Source of the DNA: Prolixibacteraceae bacterium
GTDB taxonomy: Bacteria; Bacteroidota; Bacteroidia; Bacteroidales; Prolixibacteraceae
DNA: 64,000 nt
Reading direction: 5' to 3'
NCBI GenBank assembly: GCA_019163175.1
Contig: JAFLKN010000015.1
Coordinates: forward strand, 248,001 to 312,000
A program made the translations under genes and the position numbers. Below are positions 34,841 to 44,900 of this stretch, one piece after another. Below the pieces are notes generated by a model that had not been told where the DNA came from, did not search any database, and saw only the letters and a list, made by a program, of their open reading frames with translations. Positions within the stretch are counted from its first letter, which is position 1. Each line of letters opens with the position of its first letter.

Positions 34841-35965
34841 CTACTTTTTCAGGATTACGGTTTTTCCGGTTTTGGCCGATTCGCGCGCAGCATCCAGAAT
34901 CTGAACAACGATGAAATTATTGGTCAGGGAATATGGATCGTAGCTTGTCATTTTTATTTTTCCGCTGATTACATCGGCAAAATAGCAGAACGGATCTTCA
35001 TAGGCGGCATTATTTCTGGAAGCTATATGCTTGGTTTGTTCGGCTTGCATCGTTCCTTTCCTCATCCGCATTTCTTTGTTGTTAACTGCGACAATATAGC
35101 CCGAATCCCCATAAATTTCCATGTCCTTTCGGCCAAAAGGCCAGTTCCACGATGCCTGAATGATGCATTGTGCGTTGGGATAACTGACAATTATGGTTGC
35201 TTCGTCGTCGACTTTGGGATAAATTTCAGGTTTTAATTGCCGTGTAACAGCGGTAACCGAAACGGGGGCTTCTCCTTTCATCAAGTAGGTCATCAAATTC
35301 GCACCATAGCAGCCGAAATCAATCAAAGCGCCACCTCCATTTTGAACCGGATCGGTCAGCCAATCGAGAAATTCCTTTTCGCAACCAATTTCTTTCGGTC
35401 CCTGATGCCCGTCATGAACAACCACTTTTTTGATGTTTCCAATATAGTTGCTGTCGTTTACCAACTGAAACGATTTTTCGGTGGTTGGATACCACGAGGT
35501 TTCGAAATCAGTTAACAAATGTATGTGATTCTTTTCAGCAAGTTCAACCATTCTTTTGGCATGTTCAATAGTAGTTGCGAGCGGTTTTTCAACCATCACA
35601 TTTATGCCACGCGGGGCGCAAGCTTCAACGGTTGCCAGGTGTTCGAAAACCGATCCGAATGCGACAACAGCCTCAGGTTTTACCTGTTCCAACATGTTTT
35701 CCAGATTGTGGTAAATTAGTTTGGGATCGAACTTATACTGTTTGGCCAATCGCTGAGCCAAATCTGCGTTTGGTTCATAAACTCCAACCAATTGAAAATC
35801 CTTTTTGTCTTTACGGCCTAAAATAAAGGAAATGTGTCCGTGAGTCATTCCTGAAATAGCCAAACGAATTGGCTTTTCTGGATTGGATTGTGCCTGAGTT
35901 TTTGATCCGATCATCAAAAGCAATATAAATACAACAATGACATTTTTATTGATTCGCATGTGCAT
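34841..35965 (-). CDS. Secreted Gfo/Idh/MocA-like oxidoreductase in a B12-regulated operon
   Basis: 374 residues; Met at 35965 or 35959. An N-terminal Sec-type signal (NKNVIVVFILLLMIGSKTQA) precedes a Rossmann domain starting IRLAISGMTHGHISFILG, in which the dinucleotide-binding loop is GMTHGH rather than GxGxxG. The catalytic-type motif VEKPLATTIEHAKRM and the alpha/beta C-terminal domain (GGALIDFGCYGANLMTYLM) are typical of the family. Most relatives are cytoplasmic or Tat-exported with bound cofactor; no twin-arginine is present here. First gene after the cobalamin riboswitch and coupled to the binding-protein gene, so a link to corrinoid capture or processing is plausible but unproven. 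Confidence 0.87.
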   Translation of the reverse strand: MHMRINKNVIVVFILLLMIGSKTQAQSNPEKPIRLAISGMTHGHISFILGRKDKKDFQLVGVYEPNADLAQRLAKQYKFDPKLIYHNLENMLEQVKPEAVVAFGSVFEHLATVEACAPRGINVMVEKPLATTIEHAKRMVELAEKNHIHLLTDFETSWYPTTEKSFQLVNDSNYIGNIKKVVVHDGHQGPKEIGCEKEFLDWLTDPVQNGGGALIDFGCYGANLMTYLMKGEAPVSVTAVTRQLKPEIYPKVDDEATIIVSYPNAQCIIQASWNWPFGRKDMEIYGDSGYIVAVNNKEMRMRKGTMQAEQTKHIASRNNAAYEDPFCYFADVISGKIKMTSYDPYSLTNNFIVVQILDAARESAKTGKTVILKK

Positions 35966-36069
35966 AAATCTTTACGTTACAAATCATGTTCAATTCCGGA
36001 AAAATAAAAGGAAACTCGAAGAACCTTTCACCGATCTTTTTTCCCGAAGATTCGACTAAACTAATTTTG

Positions 36070-36247
36070 AACTGGCAGGTCTTCTGGCTCACCTCACCTT
36101 TTGCGGCCTTCCCGTCGCGAAGAATCGAAACAGTGGCGGGGATTGCAAAAAGCTTTCGTCGAGGCTTACAGCTGCGGGCACAGCTCCGGTATCGCACCGG
36201 ATTCCCTTTTCAGACTCACTCCCGAAGCAGGAAGCTCGTCAACCAAT
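36070..36247 (-). promoter_or_regulatory. Cobalamin riboswitch (B12 element)
   Basis: Read on the minus strand, the conserved features appear in order: GGGAATCCGGTGCGAT then ACCGG (plus positions 36185-36208), CCCGCAGCTGTAA (36165-36180 region), CCGCCACTG (around 36130) and the 3' B12 box GCCAGAAGACCTGCC (36074-36088). This is the established AdoCbl-type arrangement. It lies about 105 bp before the Gfo/Idh-like start codon and should repress the corrinoid uptake operon when B12 is plentiful. The ends of the element are approximate. Confidence 0.93.
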
Positions 36248-36370
36248 ACGTCGTAAAAATAGATAAAAACTGAGAGAATCACCTTATGCCCTAACAGGAT
36301 TTTGTCTTTTATCGAAGGTCTGAAATCTAAAAATCTTTTATCGTACTTTTACCTTTCAAAATTTCTGATT

Positions 36371-38569
36371 GTGAGCCAAAAAGTATTGCTAGTAACACCG
36401 CCGTTTACACAATTGAATACGCCCTATCCGGCAACGGCTTATCTGAAAGGATTTCTGAATACGCAGAACATCGACTCGTTTCAGTGCGATCTGGGTATTG
36501 AAACTATCCTTAAACTATTCTCTTCGGAAGGACTGAAATCACTTTTCTCGCAACTCGCAACCGGCAACCCGGACCTCTCTGCTAACAGTCAGCGGATTTT
36601 CAATCTGCGCGAAAGTTACATCCAAACCATCGACCCGGTGATTGCTTTTCTACAGGAAAAAAATGTGACTCTGGCACATGTCATTTGCGAAGGAAATTAT
36701 TTGCCCGAAGCCTCGCGCTTTGCTCAAACCGAAGATTTGGAGTGGGCATTCGGAACGATGGGAAACCGTGACAAAGCCAAGCATCTGGCTACCCTTTATC
36801 TTGAGGATTTGTCGGATTTGATCGTGGAAGCCATCGATCCGCATTTTGGATTTAGCCGGTATGCCGAGCGACTTGGGCGATCGGCTGCCACTTTTGATGA
36901 GTTAAATTCTGAACTGCAAAAGCCCGAAAGCTTTATCGATCAAATATTGCTAAAACTCCTTCAGGAAAAAATCGAGCTTTCCAATCCAACTTTGGTGGCT
37001 TTTTCGGTTCCTTTCCCTGGAAATTTATACAGCGCTTTCAAGTGCGCCCAATACCTCAAAAAACAATATCCTGATTTGAAAATCGCGATGGGCGGCGGCT
37101 TCCCGAATACAGAACTTCGCTCGCTTTCTGATCCGCGGGTTTTCGAATATTTCGATTTTATTTTGCTCGACGACGGCGAAGCGCCAATCCTGAACCTGAT
37201 TGAATACCTTGATGGGAAACGCGAAAAAGCCGATTTGAAAAGGACTTTTGCACTCGAAAACGGTGAAGTAGTATACCTGAACGGCTCCCAACAAAACGAC
37301 TTTTCGCAGTTTGAAGTTGGTACGCCCGATTATTCCGATTTTCAGCTGGACAACTACCTTTCTGTCATCGAAATTGTGAACCCAATGCACCGCCTTTGGA
37401 GTGACGGCCGCTGGAACAAACTAACCTTGGCACACGGTTGCTATTGGGGACGTTGCACCTTTTGCGACACTTCACTCGATTACATTCGTCGTTACGAACC
37501 AAATACCGTTCAACATTTGTGCGACCGCATTGAAGAAATGATTCGCCAAACCGGACAAATCGGCTTCCACTTTGTGGACGAAGCTGCTCCACCAGCTTTG
37601 ATGCGGGCTTTGGCCCTTGAAATTATCCGCCGCAAACTCACTGTGGTTTGGTGGACCAATATTCGGTTCGAGAAAAGTTTTACCTACGACCTATGCTTGC
37701 TCCTGAAAGAATCCGGCTGCATCGCGGTTTCCGGAGGTTTGGAAGTCGCTTCCGATCGATTGCTGGGAATGATCAACAAAGGGGTGAGCGTTTCGAAAGT
37801 TGCCAAGGTTACCGATAATTTCACCCGTGCCGGAATCATGGTTCATGCATACTTGATGTACGGATTTCCAACGCAAACCGCGCAGGAAACCATTGATTCG
37901 CTGGAAGTGGTGCGACAATTGTTCGAGGCAGGAGTCATTCAATCCGGCTTCTGGCACCAGTTTGCCATGACGGCACATAGCCCGATTGGCCTGAATCCAA
38001 CGCAATTCAAGGTAAAAATTGAGAACGAAAAACCGGGTACTTTTGCCAACAACGATTTGATTCACACCGACCCAAGCGGGACGGAACACGAACGCTTTAG
38101 CGAAGGATTGAAAAAATCGCTTTTCAATTACATGCACGGCATCTGTTTCGATTTCCCGCTTCAGGATTGGTTCGGTTTTAAAGTTCCGAAAACTACCGTT
38201 GCGCCAAAATACATTCAGGAAGCCATTGATGAACAGGCCTACGAGCCAGCCAGTCCAAATGCCAAAATCGTTTGGCTGGGAGGCATTCCATCCATCCGGA
38301 ATTTTACCAAAAAGAAGAAAAACAATAGCTTCGAGATGGCCGAACTGACCTTCAGCAATAAAAAACACGATTTGGTGATTCAATTGAAACAGAAGGAAGG
38401 CGAATGGTTATTTGCACAAATGCCGGTACTTTCAGTTTATAATCCAACACAAACTTCATTTGGCGATCTCGAAAAAAGCTTCGAACAGCAAACCGGCGAC
38501 GATTTCGTACTTTTCTGGAACAGCCCGGCAATAAAGGAATTGCGGGAAAATGGTTTGCTGATGTTGTAG
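36371..38569 (+). CDS. B12-binding-domain radical SAM enzyme
   Basis: Start proposed at GTG 36371 (VSQKVLLVTPPFTQLNTPYP); the frame extends back to a TTG at 36302 but those residues look non-homologous. The 732-residue protein has an N-terminal cobalamin-binding-like domain (KIAMGGGFPNTEL; FILLDDGEAPILNLIEYL) and a radical SAM barrel. The cluster-binding cysteines are in HGCYWGRCTFCDTS, spaced CX4CX2C (Cys357, 362, 365) and not the canonical CX3CX2C. Later motifs include GFHFVDEAAPPALMRA, SGGLEVASDRLLGMINKGVS and HAYLMYGFPTQTAQETID. It diverges from the cobalamin riboswitch. Class B radical SAM enzymes perform methylations or rearrangements; the substrate here is unknown. Confidence 0.9.
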   Translation: MSQKVLLVTPPFTQLNTPYPATAYLKGFLNTQNIDSFQCDLGIETILKLFSSEGLKSLFSQLATGNPDLSANSQRIFNLRESYIQTIDPVIAFLQEKNVTLAHVICEGNYLPEASRFAQTEDLEWAFGTMGNRDKAKHLATLYLEDLSDLIVEAIDPHFGFSRYAERLGRSAATFDELNSELQKPESFIDQILLKLLQEKIELSNPTLVAFSVPFPGNLYSAFKCAQYLKKQYPDLKIAMGGGFPNTELRSLSDPRVFEYFDFILLDDGEAPILNLIEYLDGKREKADLKRTFALENGEVVYLNGSQQNDFSQFEVGTPDYSDFQLDNYLSVIEIVNPMHRLWSDGRWNKLTLAHGCYWGRCTFCDTSLDYIRRYEPNTVQHLCDRIEEMIRQTGQIGFHFVDEAAPPALMRALALEIIRRKLTVVWWTNIRFEKSFTYDLCLLLKESGCIAVSGGLEVASDRLLGMINKGVSVSKVAKVTDNFTRAGIMVHAYLMYGFPTQTAQETIDSLEVVRQLFEAGVIQSGFWHQFAMTAHSPIGLNPTQFKVKIENEKPGTFANNDLIHTDPSGTEHERFSEGLKKSLFNYMHGICFDFPLQDWFGFKVPKTTVAPKYIQEAIDEQAYEPASPNAKIVWLGGIPSIRNFTKKKKNNSFEMAELTFSNKKHDLVIQLKQKEGEWLFAQMPVLSVYNPTQTSFGDLEKSFEQQTGDDFVLFWNSPAIKELRENGLLML

Positions 38570-38574
38570 AAATT

Positions 38575-38610
38575 GTGTGCAAGTTTGCCTACTAAAGTTT
38601 TGTTGCGCAC
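38575..38610. terminator. Possible hairpin between convergent genes
   Basis: GTGTGCAA (38575-38582) can pair with TTGCGCAC (38603-38610), with one G-U pair and a 20-nt loop. It lies in the 49-bp gap between the convergent radical SAM gene and PUL regulator gene. There is no clear T-run, so this is tentative. Confidence 0.35.
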
Positions 38611-38618
38611 CAGTCAAT

Positions 38619-41438
38619 TTATAGCCGGATAATAAACTCCGTGAGATTGCTGTCGGCATCGAGATTGAGCTTTTTGCGCAGCCGATAGCGGTGATTTTCG
38701 ACACCACGAACCGAAATACCCAACAATGGTGCAATTTCCTTTGACGACAAATTCATCCGCAGAAAAGCACATAAGCGAAGATCGCTTGGAGTAAGATCAA
38801 TATAATTGTCCTTCAAGGTATTCATAAACTGCTCGTGTGCCCGTTCAAAATTGGCTTCAAAAACCTTCCATTCATCCTGGCTGGCCATGTTGTCGTCAAT
38901 TTTTTGCACCAGTGTGTCGTAATATTTATCGGGGTAGCGTGTGCCAAGTTGTTCTTTCTGAATTCGTAACATGTCCTTCACATTCATCAGAAATTCGTTT
39001 TTCTTGATAATCGCCATCGTTGAACTAGCCAATTCCGAACTCTTAAACGACAATTCGGCCTGAAGTTTTTCGTTCCGAAGTTTGATCAGTTCGCGCTCAC
39101 GTTCTTCCCTGTCACGACTTTCCTTCTGGCGTGTACGTTCAATAATCCTTCGGCGGAAAATCAGAAGTCCGGCCAGCACAATCAGGAAATAGCTGATATA
39201 AGCCAGCACTGAAAGGTACCAAGGCGGAAGAATAACAAGATTTACGGTATACTCCTGACTCGATTGTCCCCACGTGTTGATCGCGCGCACTTTAATTTGG
39301 TAATGTCCTATAGGAATACGTTTGAAACTAAAAATTGGTTTTTCGAGTGGCTCCGACCATCTCTGATCAAGTCCTTCAATCCATGATTGATATTTGATGT
39401 TATCGCTGCTGAAAAAAGGAAATGAAAACCGCAGTTGAAGATTATTTCGGTTGAAGCGCAAAGTAATATCCTTCCCGGTAAGTGGCAAATCGGTAAACTG
39501 ATCGTTTGTGCCGCTAATAGTTACCCGCCGAAGTTCGGGCCTTTTTTCTGAAATCTGGGAGGCTGGGCTAATCGTATCCGCATTCAAGAGTGCATACCCG
39601 TTTTCGAGACAAAGAATTGCTTTGCTGGCGCTCACCGGAACGATATTTTCATAGCCGGTAATCAACTGATTGTTGAACAGACTAGTTGGGAACTCCTTAA
39701 TTTTCCGGACCTCTGAATTATGAATGCTAAACAATCCGCAGGCCGCACTGGTAATAAACCAATACCTATTTTCAGGGGCTGCAACGATTCGGGTTGCTTT
39801 CCGGAAATCCCCAAGTTTTTCGTTCAGACTCACATAATCGGTGATGGAATCTTTCAAATCATCAAACGTATACAGTTTTTCGCCGGTCGTAAAAACAATC
39901 CTGCTTTCAACCTTAAACACATGTATGCTATGATCTTTTCCAAAAACACTTTCCCCAAAATAACGATTGTAAATTAATGAGTCGCGCTGATCGAATTTGA
40001 GTCGGAAAATGCCACGATACAAATGGCTTGCCCAGTAATTACCAAAATGGTCAATTTCAATGTAGCGGATCAGATCGTTAAACTGATAAATGATCTTGTC
40101 AACCTTCCAATCTGCATTCTCCTTTTTGTATGAAATTAGGTTTGAATACGTGCTTTGCATGAGTGAGTTGGGCTTCAGTGGATTTTCAATAATTGAAAAC
40201 CCTCCAGAAACAGAAGAAAGCTGCCTGGCCTGATCACCTTTGATTTCGTATGTTCCTTTATTGTGGTTTACAAACAGGCGGTCGTCAATTACCTTACAAT
40301 CCCAAACCTGGCCCTGCGTTTCAGGAACCAGGCTGAAAGGCTCTATTGTTGAGTTAAATGGTCTAAAATACAAACCCTGATTGGTTCCGAGGTACAATTT
40401 TTTGCCGTAAACAGCGGCTGTGTATACAGCTCCAAGTTCTTTTCGCTCGGTGATGGAAAACGAGGGATCGGGCGAAACCGAAATAAAGTCGATGCCCTTG
40501 TCAAGTGCAATCCATATATTTTGATTTGTGTCAGACATTACACCCAACACCGTATTGTTTTGCAATCCATTTTCTTTGTTGAATCGATGAAGAAGAGTTC
40601 CGTTCCGGTCAAAAACTGAAATTCCATCCAAAATGGTTCCAATAATGATTTTCCCATCCGGTGTGAGACAGGCTCTGTTGATGATATTCTTCCGGAAATA
40701 ATCGGTTTGCTCGGGTCGCCATGCCGATAATTTTTGCCCGTTGTATAGCAGAATTCCATCGTTGGCTGTTCCAATGAGCTTCTGTGATGGGCTGAGCGGA
40801 ATGATAAAGCGGATTTCCTTTCGGTTGAAAAAATCATCAACCAAGTAGGCTGATAGGTGATTACCTGTAATCTGGTAAATTCCCTTATCCATTATATTTA
40901 CAAAAATCAGGTCACCATCAGTTGAAATTGAATTGATAAAACCATTAGGTTGAACTAGTTCAAACTTTTCGTAATCGTAAATATAAATTTTTGAAAATGA
41001 TTGAAAATAAACGTGTTTCCCTGAAATTATAACATTCCAGAATTCTTCGTTATTGGTAAAATATTGTTCAACTTCCTGTTTTAACGAATGGTATTCGAGT
41101 CGGCCCAACTCGTTACGCTCCCAAAAGCCCATTTCTCTGTAACCAGCGGTAAAAACCTTATTGTTCTGGTCGACAGCTACTGCGCGAATTATAGCCCCTT
41201 CAGGAGCGGGATAAAGCGTCCAGGTTATTCCATCAAATTCGAGCAGACCGATATTGTTAGCAAAGTACATGTATCCGTTGGCATCTTGTGCAACCGACCA
41301 GTTTTGACTAGCAGCCTGATATTCCTGTTTGGAGTAATTTTTTAAATACAAGCCTGAACTGGCAAATGAGGACAGACCGATAAGCAGTAATATGATTGTC
41401 TTGATTATATATCCTTGTTTTGTGTTGACCATAAACAA
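38619..41438 (-). CDS. PUL regulator: periplasmic beta-propeller, Y_Y_Y, TM and LuxR-type HTH
   Basis: 939 residues. After a signal/anchor (IIKTIILLLIGLSSFASSGL) come two-component-regulator propeller repeats (WSVAQDANGYMYFANNIGLL; NIWIALDKGIDFISVS; LYLGTNQGLYFRPF), a Y_Y_Y domain (~640-725, LRFNRNNLQLRFSFPFFSSD), one TM helix (VLAYISYFLIVLAGLLIF), a coiled coil (~770-840) and a C-terminal helix-turn-helix (LRMNLSSKEIAPLLGISVRG then VENHRYRLRKKL). There is no histidine kinase domain, so it is a one-component membrane regulator. It diverges from susC and should sense an oligosaccharide from the target glycan and switch the PUL on. Anti-repressor details are unknown. Confidence 0.92.
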   Translation of the reverse strand: MFMVNTKQGYIIKTIILLLIGLSSFASSGLYLKNYSKQEYQAASQNWSVAQDANGYMYFANNIGLLEFDGITWTLYPAPEGAIIRAVAVDQNNKVFTAGYREMGFWERNELGRLEYHSLKQEVEQYFTNNEEFWNVIISGKHVYFQSFSKIYIYDYEKFELVQPNGFINSISTDGDLIFVNIMDKGIYQITGNHLSAYLVDDFFNRKEIRFIIPLSPSQKLIGTANDGILLYNGQKLSAWRPEQTDYFRKNIINRACLTPDGKIIIGTILDGISVFDRNGTLLHRFNKENGLQNNTVLGVMSDTNQNIWIALDKGIDFISVSPDPSFSITERKELGAVYTAAVYGKKLYLGTNQGLYFRPFNSTIEPFSLVPETQGQVWDCKVIDDRLFVNHNKGTYEIKGDQARQLSSVSGGFSIIENPLKPNSLMQSTYSNLISYKKENADWKVDKIIYQFNDLIRYIEIDHFGNYWASHLYRGIFRLKFDQRDSLIYNRYFGESVFGKDHSIHVFKVESRIVFTTGEKLYTFDDLKDSITDYVSLNEKLGDFRKATRIVAAPENRYWFITSAACGLFSIHNSEVRKIKEFPTSLFNNQLITGYENIVPVSASKAILCLENGYALLNADTISPASQISEKRPELRRVTISGTNDQFTDLPLTGKDITLRFNRNNLQLRFSFPFFSSDNIKYQSWIEGLDQRWSEPLEKPIFSFKRIPIGHYQIKVRAINTWGQSSQEYTVNLVILPPWYLSVLAYISYFLIVLAGLLIFRRRIIERTRQKESRDREERERELIKLRNEKLQAELSFKSSELASSTMAIIKKNEFLMNVKDMLRIQKEQLGTRYPDKYYDTLVQKIDDNMASQDEWKVFEANFERAHEQFMNTLKDNYIDLTPSDLRLCAFLRMNLSSKEIAPLLGISVRGVENHRYRLRKKLNLDADSNLTEFIIRL

Positions 41439-41860
41439 ATTTTGATTATGAGAAACTAAAGGTAGAAAAAAAAGGAAAAATGCTGGTTTTGTTTCCTGAT
41501 AATTAAGTTCTAAATGCTAAACGAACTCTTTACACGAGCTTTTTAAACAATGGGACGTCCTTTGAGGTGTGAATTATGTAACTTTTTAAGTAAATTGTAT
41601 AACGAATTTGACAACTCTGTTGATAAACTTTGACTTACAAGAGCAGTAGGCGTTAAAACCATTACGTTCAGAGAAGTAATTTCTGTTTTTTAAAACTGGC
41701 TTTGTGTAAAACACATCTGGCTTTAAAATTCAATGCATCAACTACTTAAAACACACAAAATAAAATACGATGAGGTAAAAGTGTAGTTGTTCTGCAACAT
41801 CTTTTGGGTGCGATGAATCAGAGGTGTACTGTTTTTTTTCTTTTTCGATGACAGGTGATC
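41439..41860. other. Regulatory intergenic region between PUL regulator and susC
   Basis: About 420 bp of AT-rich DNA with no credible gene. It separates the divergent regulator and susC genes and should hold the regulator's promoter and its binding site upstream of susC. I looked for a strong long palindrome that could be an operator and did not find a convincing one. Confidence 0.5.
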
Positions 41861-41868
41861 TAGCTTTG
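41861..41868 (+). promoter_or_regulatory. Bacteroidota -7 promoter box for susC
   Basis: TAGCTTTG matches the Bacteroidota sigma-ABfr -7 consensus TAnnTTTG exactly. A T-rich segment at 41831-41846 lies in the -33 region. The inferred transcript start near 41875 leaves a leader of about 29 nt before the ATG at 41904. Confidence 0.65.
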
Positions 41869-41903
41869 ATTTGTGAATTTTTGTTAACTAAAACAATGAG
41901 ACT

Positions 41904-44900
41904 ATGAAAAAACTATTTGTTGTACTGAACTTACTATTGTCAGTAACAATCCTTTTTGCCCAAAATCCTATTGCGGTAAAAGGAAAAGTAACTGATTCCG
42001 CAAATGGTGAGCCCATTCCCGGTGTAAGCGTGCTGATTAAAGGCACCAATACCGGACTGATTACCGATTTTGATGGTAATTATTCTATACAGGCCACCGG
42101 CAACAGCACATTGGTCTTCAGCTTTATTGGCATGAAAACCAAAGAAGTTGAGGTTAATAACTCAACCTTAATTAATGTGTCGTTGGAAACAAGCACCGAA
42201 ATGGTTGACGAAGTTATTGTCGTTGGCTACGGAAAATTGAATGTCAAAGACCTCACTTCTTCCATTTCGACGATAAAGACAGAAGAACTTGCCAAAACTC
42301 CTACCGGTCAGACCATGCAGGCTTTACAGGGTAAAGTTCCCGGCTTGCAGGTTGTCAGCAGTGGAGGTCCAGGCGATGCGCCAACCATTCGCGTTCGCGG
42401 TGTTGGTTCATATCCGGGCAGTGAAAACGAATCTCCTCTGTACGTTGTTGACGGAATGTTCTTCGATAACATCGACTTTTTGAATACTTCCGATATTGCA
42501 TCGGTTTCGGTACTGAAAGATGCCTCGGCTGCCGCAATTTATGGTGTACGTGCTGCCAACGGGGTTATCTTGATTGAGACCAAATCGGGTGCACTAAACC
42601 AGAAAACAGAAATCAGTTATGATGGCTATTATGGAACACAGGTAGCACAAAATGTATTGAAAATGGCTAATGCCGAACAGTTTGCAACAATGGCCAACGA
42701 ATCAGGATCGACAGCCGATGCCAGTTTTATTCTGAATGCCATGCAACGCTACGGACGTAGCCGTGTCAACCCCAACGTTCCGGATGTAAATACCGATTGG
42801 TATAAAGAAATTCTTCGTCCGGCCACTATTCAGAATCACAGTGTCAATGTTTCGGGCGGTAACCAGAAAGCTTCCTATTCAATCGGAGCTAACTATTTTG
42901 CTCAGGAAGGTATTCTGAAAATGAAAAATGAATACGAACGTTTCAACCTCCGGAATAAAATTGATTTTAAAGCTACCGACTGGCTGACGATTGGCGGTAA
43001 TATGATTTTCAGCAATGCAACAAAATACGACGACGAGGCGGGAGCATGGAATCAGGCCTATTTTGCAGTGCCCGTTTTACCTGTTCTCGATGATCAAAAC
43101 ACTACCGCATGGCCAAAACATTATGCCAATGCACAAAATATGGGTTACCGGAGCGGACAAAATCCTTTCCCAACACTCGAACTCAGCGAAAATAAGTTGA
43201 AGATCAGAAAAATGTTGGCTAATTTCTATGCCGACCTGGAACTGATTCCTAAAAAATTGAATTTTAAAACTACATACAATCATGCATTCACTTCGCTCGA
43301 AGAACGTTACGTTGATCTCCCCTACTTTGCCGGAAATAATTTTCAACGTGTTGATGCTTCGCTGACCAAGAATGCTATTTCCTATTCGAACCAGATTTGG
43401 GACAATGTACTGACTTATACCGATCGGTTTGGCGACCACAGTTTTACCGCAATGCTCGGAACATCATACCGCGATGAGGCCTATCATAAACTGAATGCAC
43501 AGGGTTTAAATTTCCCAACCGATCAGGAACAGGCATGGTACATTAACCAAGCCGACGAAATACCAACAACAGGAGTTGGCGATGATGGCAAACGCGAATA
43601 CGGTATTTCATATTTCGGACGTGTTTCATACAACTTCCTCGATCGTTATCTGCTTTATGGAACCATGCGTGCTGACGGTAGTTCGAAATATCAGCAGAAA
43701 TGGGGATATTTCCCTACAATTGGTGCCGGATGGGTTGTTTCTGAAGAAGCCTTCATGAAAGACAGCAAAGCAATTAATTACCTGAAATTACGCGCCAGCT
43801 GGGGACAGTTAGGTAACGATAAAATTCAGGCCAGCTACGGGGCAACAACAACAACCGATATTACAACTGCTATAGGTGGAGTAAAGGTTACCGGCAATAA
43901 AACATCGAGTACCTTTTCTTCATTGAAATGGGAAGTTACCGAAGAAACCAACATTGGCGCCACTGCCCGTTTGTTCAAAAACCATTTAACGGTTGATGCC
44001 GATTACTACATTCGTGATACCAAGAATGCTGCAATTTTTGTGAAAATACCTTTAATTGGCGGTGAAGTTTTGAAGAATGTAGGCGTTTTCCGCAATTCAG
44101 GAATTGAATTGGCGATGAACTGGAGCAACGAAATTTCCAAAGATTTTAGCTATAACGTTGGCTTGAATTTCTCCACCCTTAAAAACGAAGTTCGCGATTT
44201 GTACGGACAGCCTTACATCGATGGAGGTTCTGCTGAGTTCCGTCAACGTTCCATGATAGGCGAACCTCTGCTGGCATTCTTCGGATACAAAGTTTTGGGC
44301 GTTTACCAGAATCAGGCGGATATCGCTGCCGATCCTTCAGCCCCCGCATCTGCAGTACCCGGCGATTTAAAATATCAGGATCAGCAGGTAGAAGGCGAAG
44401 CTGGTTATGGAGTAATTAACGACGACGACCGCGTAATTCTGGGTTCTTATTTCCCGAATTTCATGTACGGCGCCAATTTGAGCATTTCCTACAAAAACTT
44501 CGATTTTTCAACCAACATCATGGGCCAGTCGGGTAATAAAATTCTGAACCGTAAACGTGGAGAACTGATCTGGACTTCTGATGGCAACCTTGATGCTGAC
44601 CTCGCAATCAACCGCTGGCATGGCGAAGGAACATCAAATAAATATCCTTCTTCGGCCGGACTGCGCAAAGGCTGGAACCAGAAAATGAGCGACTACTTTG
44701 TGGAAGACGGTTCTTTCTTCCGTGTTCAAAACATCCAGTTGGCCTACAACCTGAAAGGGAAACATCTTTCAGGAGTTCTGATACCTGATTCAAGGATTTC
44801 ATTGACAGCCGAACGACCGTTGACCATGTTCAAATACAATGGGTTCAATCCTGAAGTGGCAAACGGAATTGATGCACAGACTTACCCAATTCCTGCTGTT

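Noticed and set aside
35986-36273. Plus-strand reading frame of 95 codons
   Set aside because: It runs antisense through the cobalamin riboswitch and has no protein-like features.
37691-38383. 230-codon minus-strand frame opposite the radical SAM gene
   Set aside because: The plus-strand frame has clear radical SAM motifs; the antisense frame has none.
41600-41640. AAACTTTG stretch as a second -7 box upstream of susC
   Set aside because: The TA-TTTG spacing is three bases instead of two and it lies about 270 bp from the start codon.
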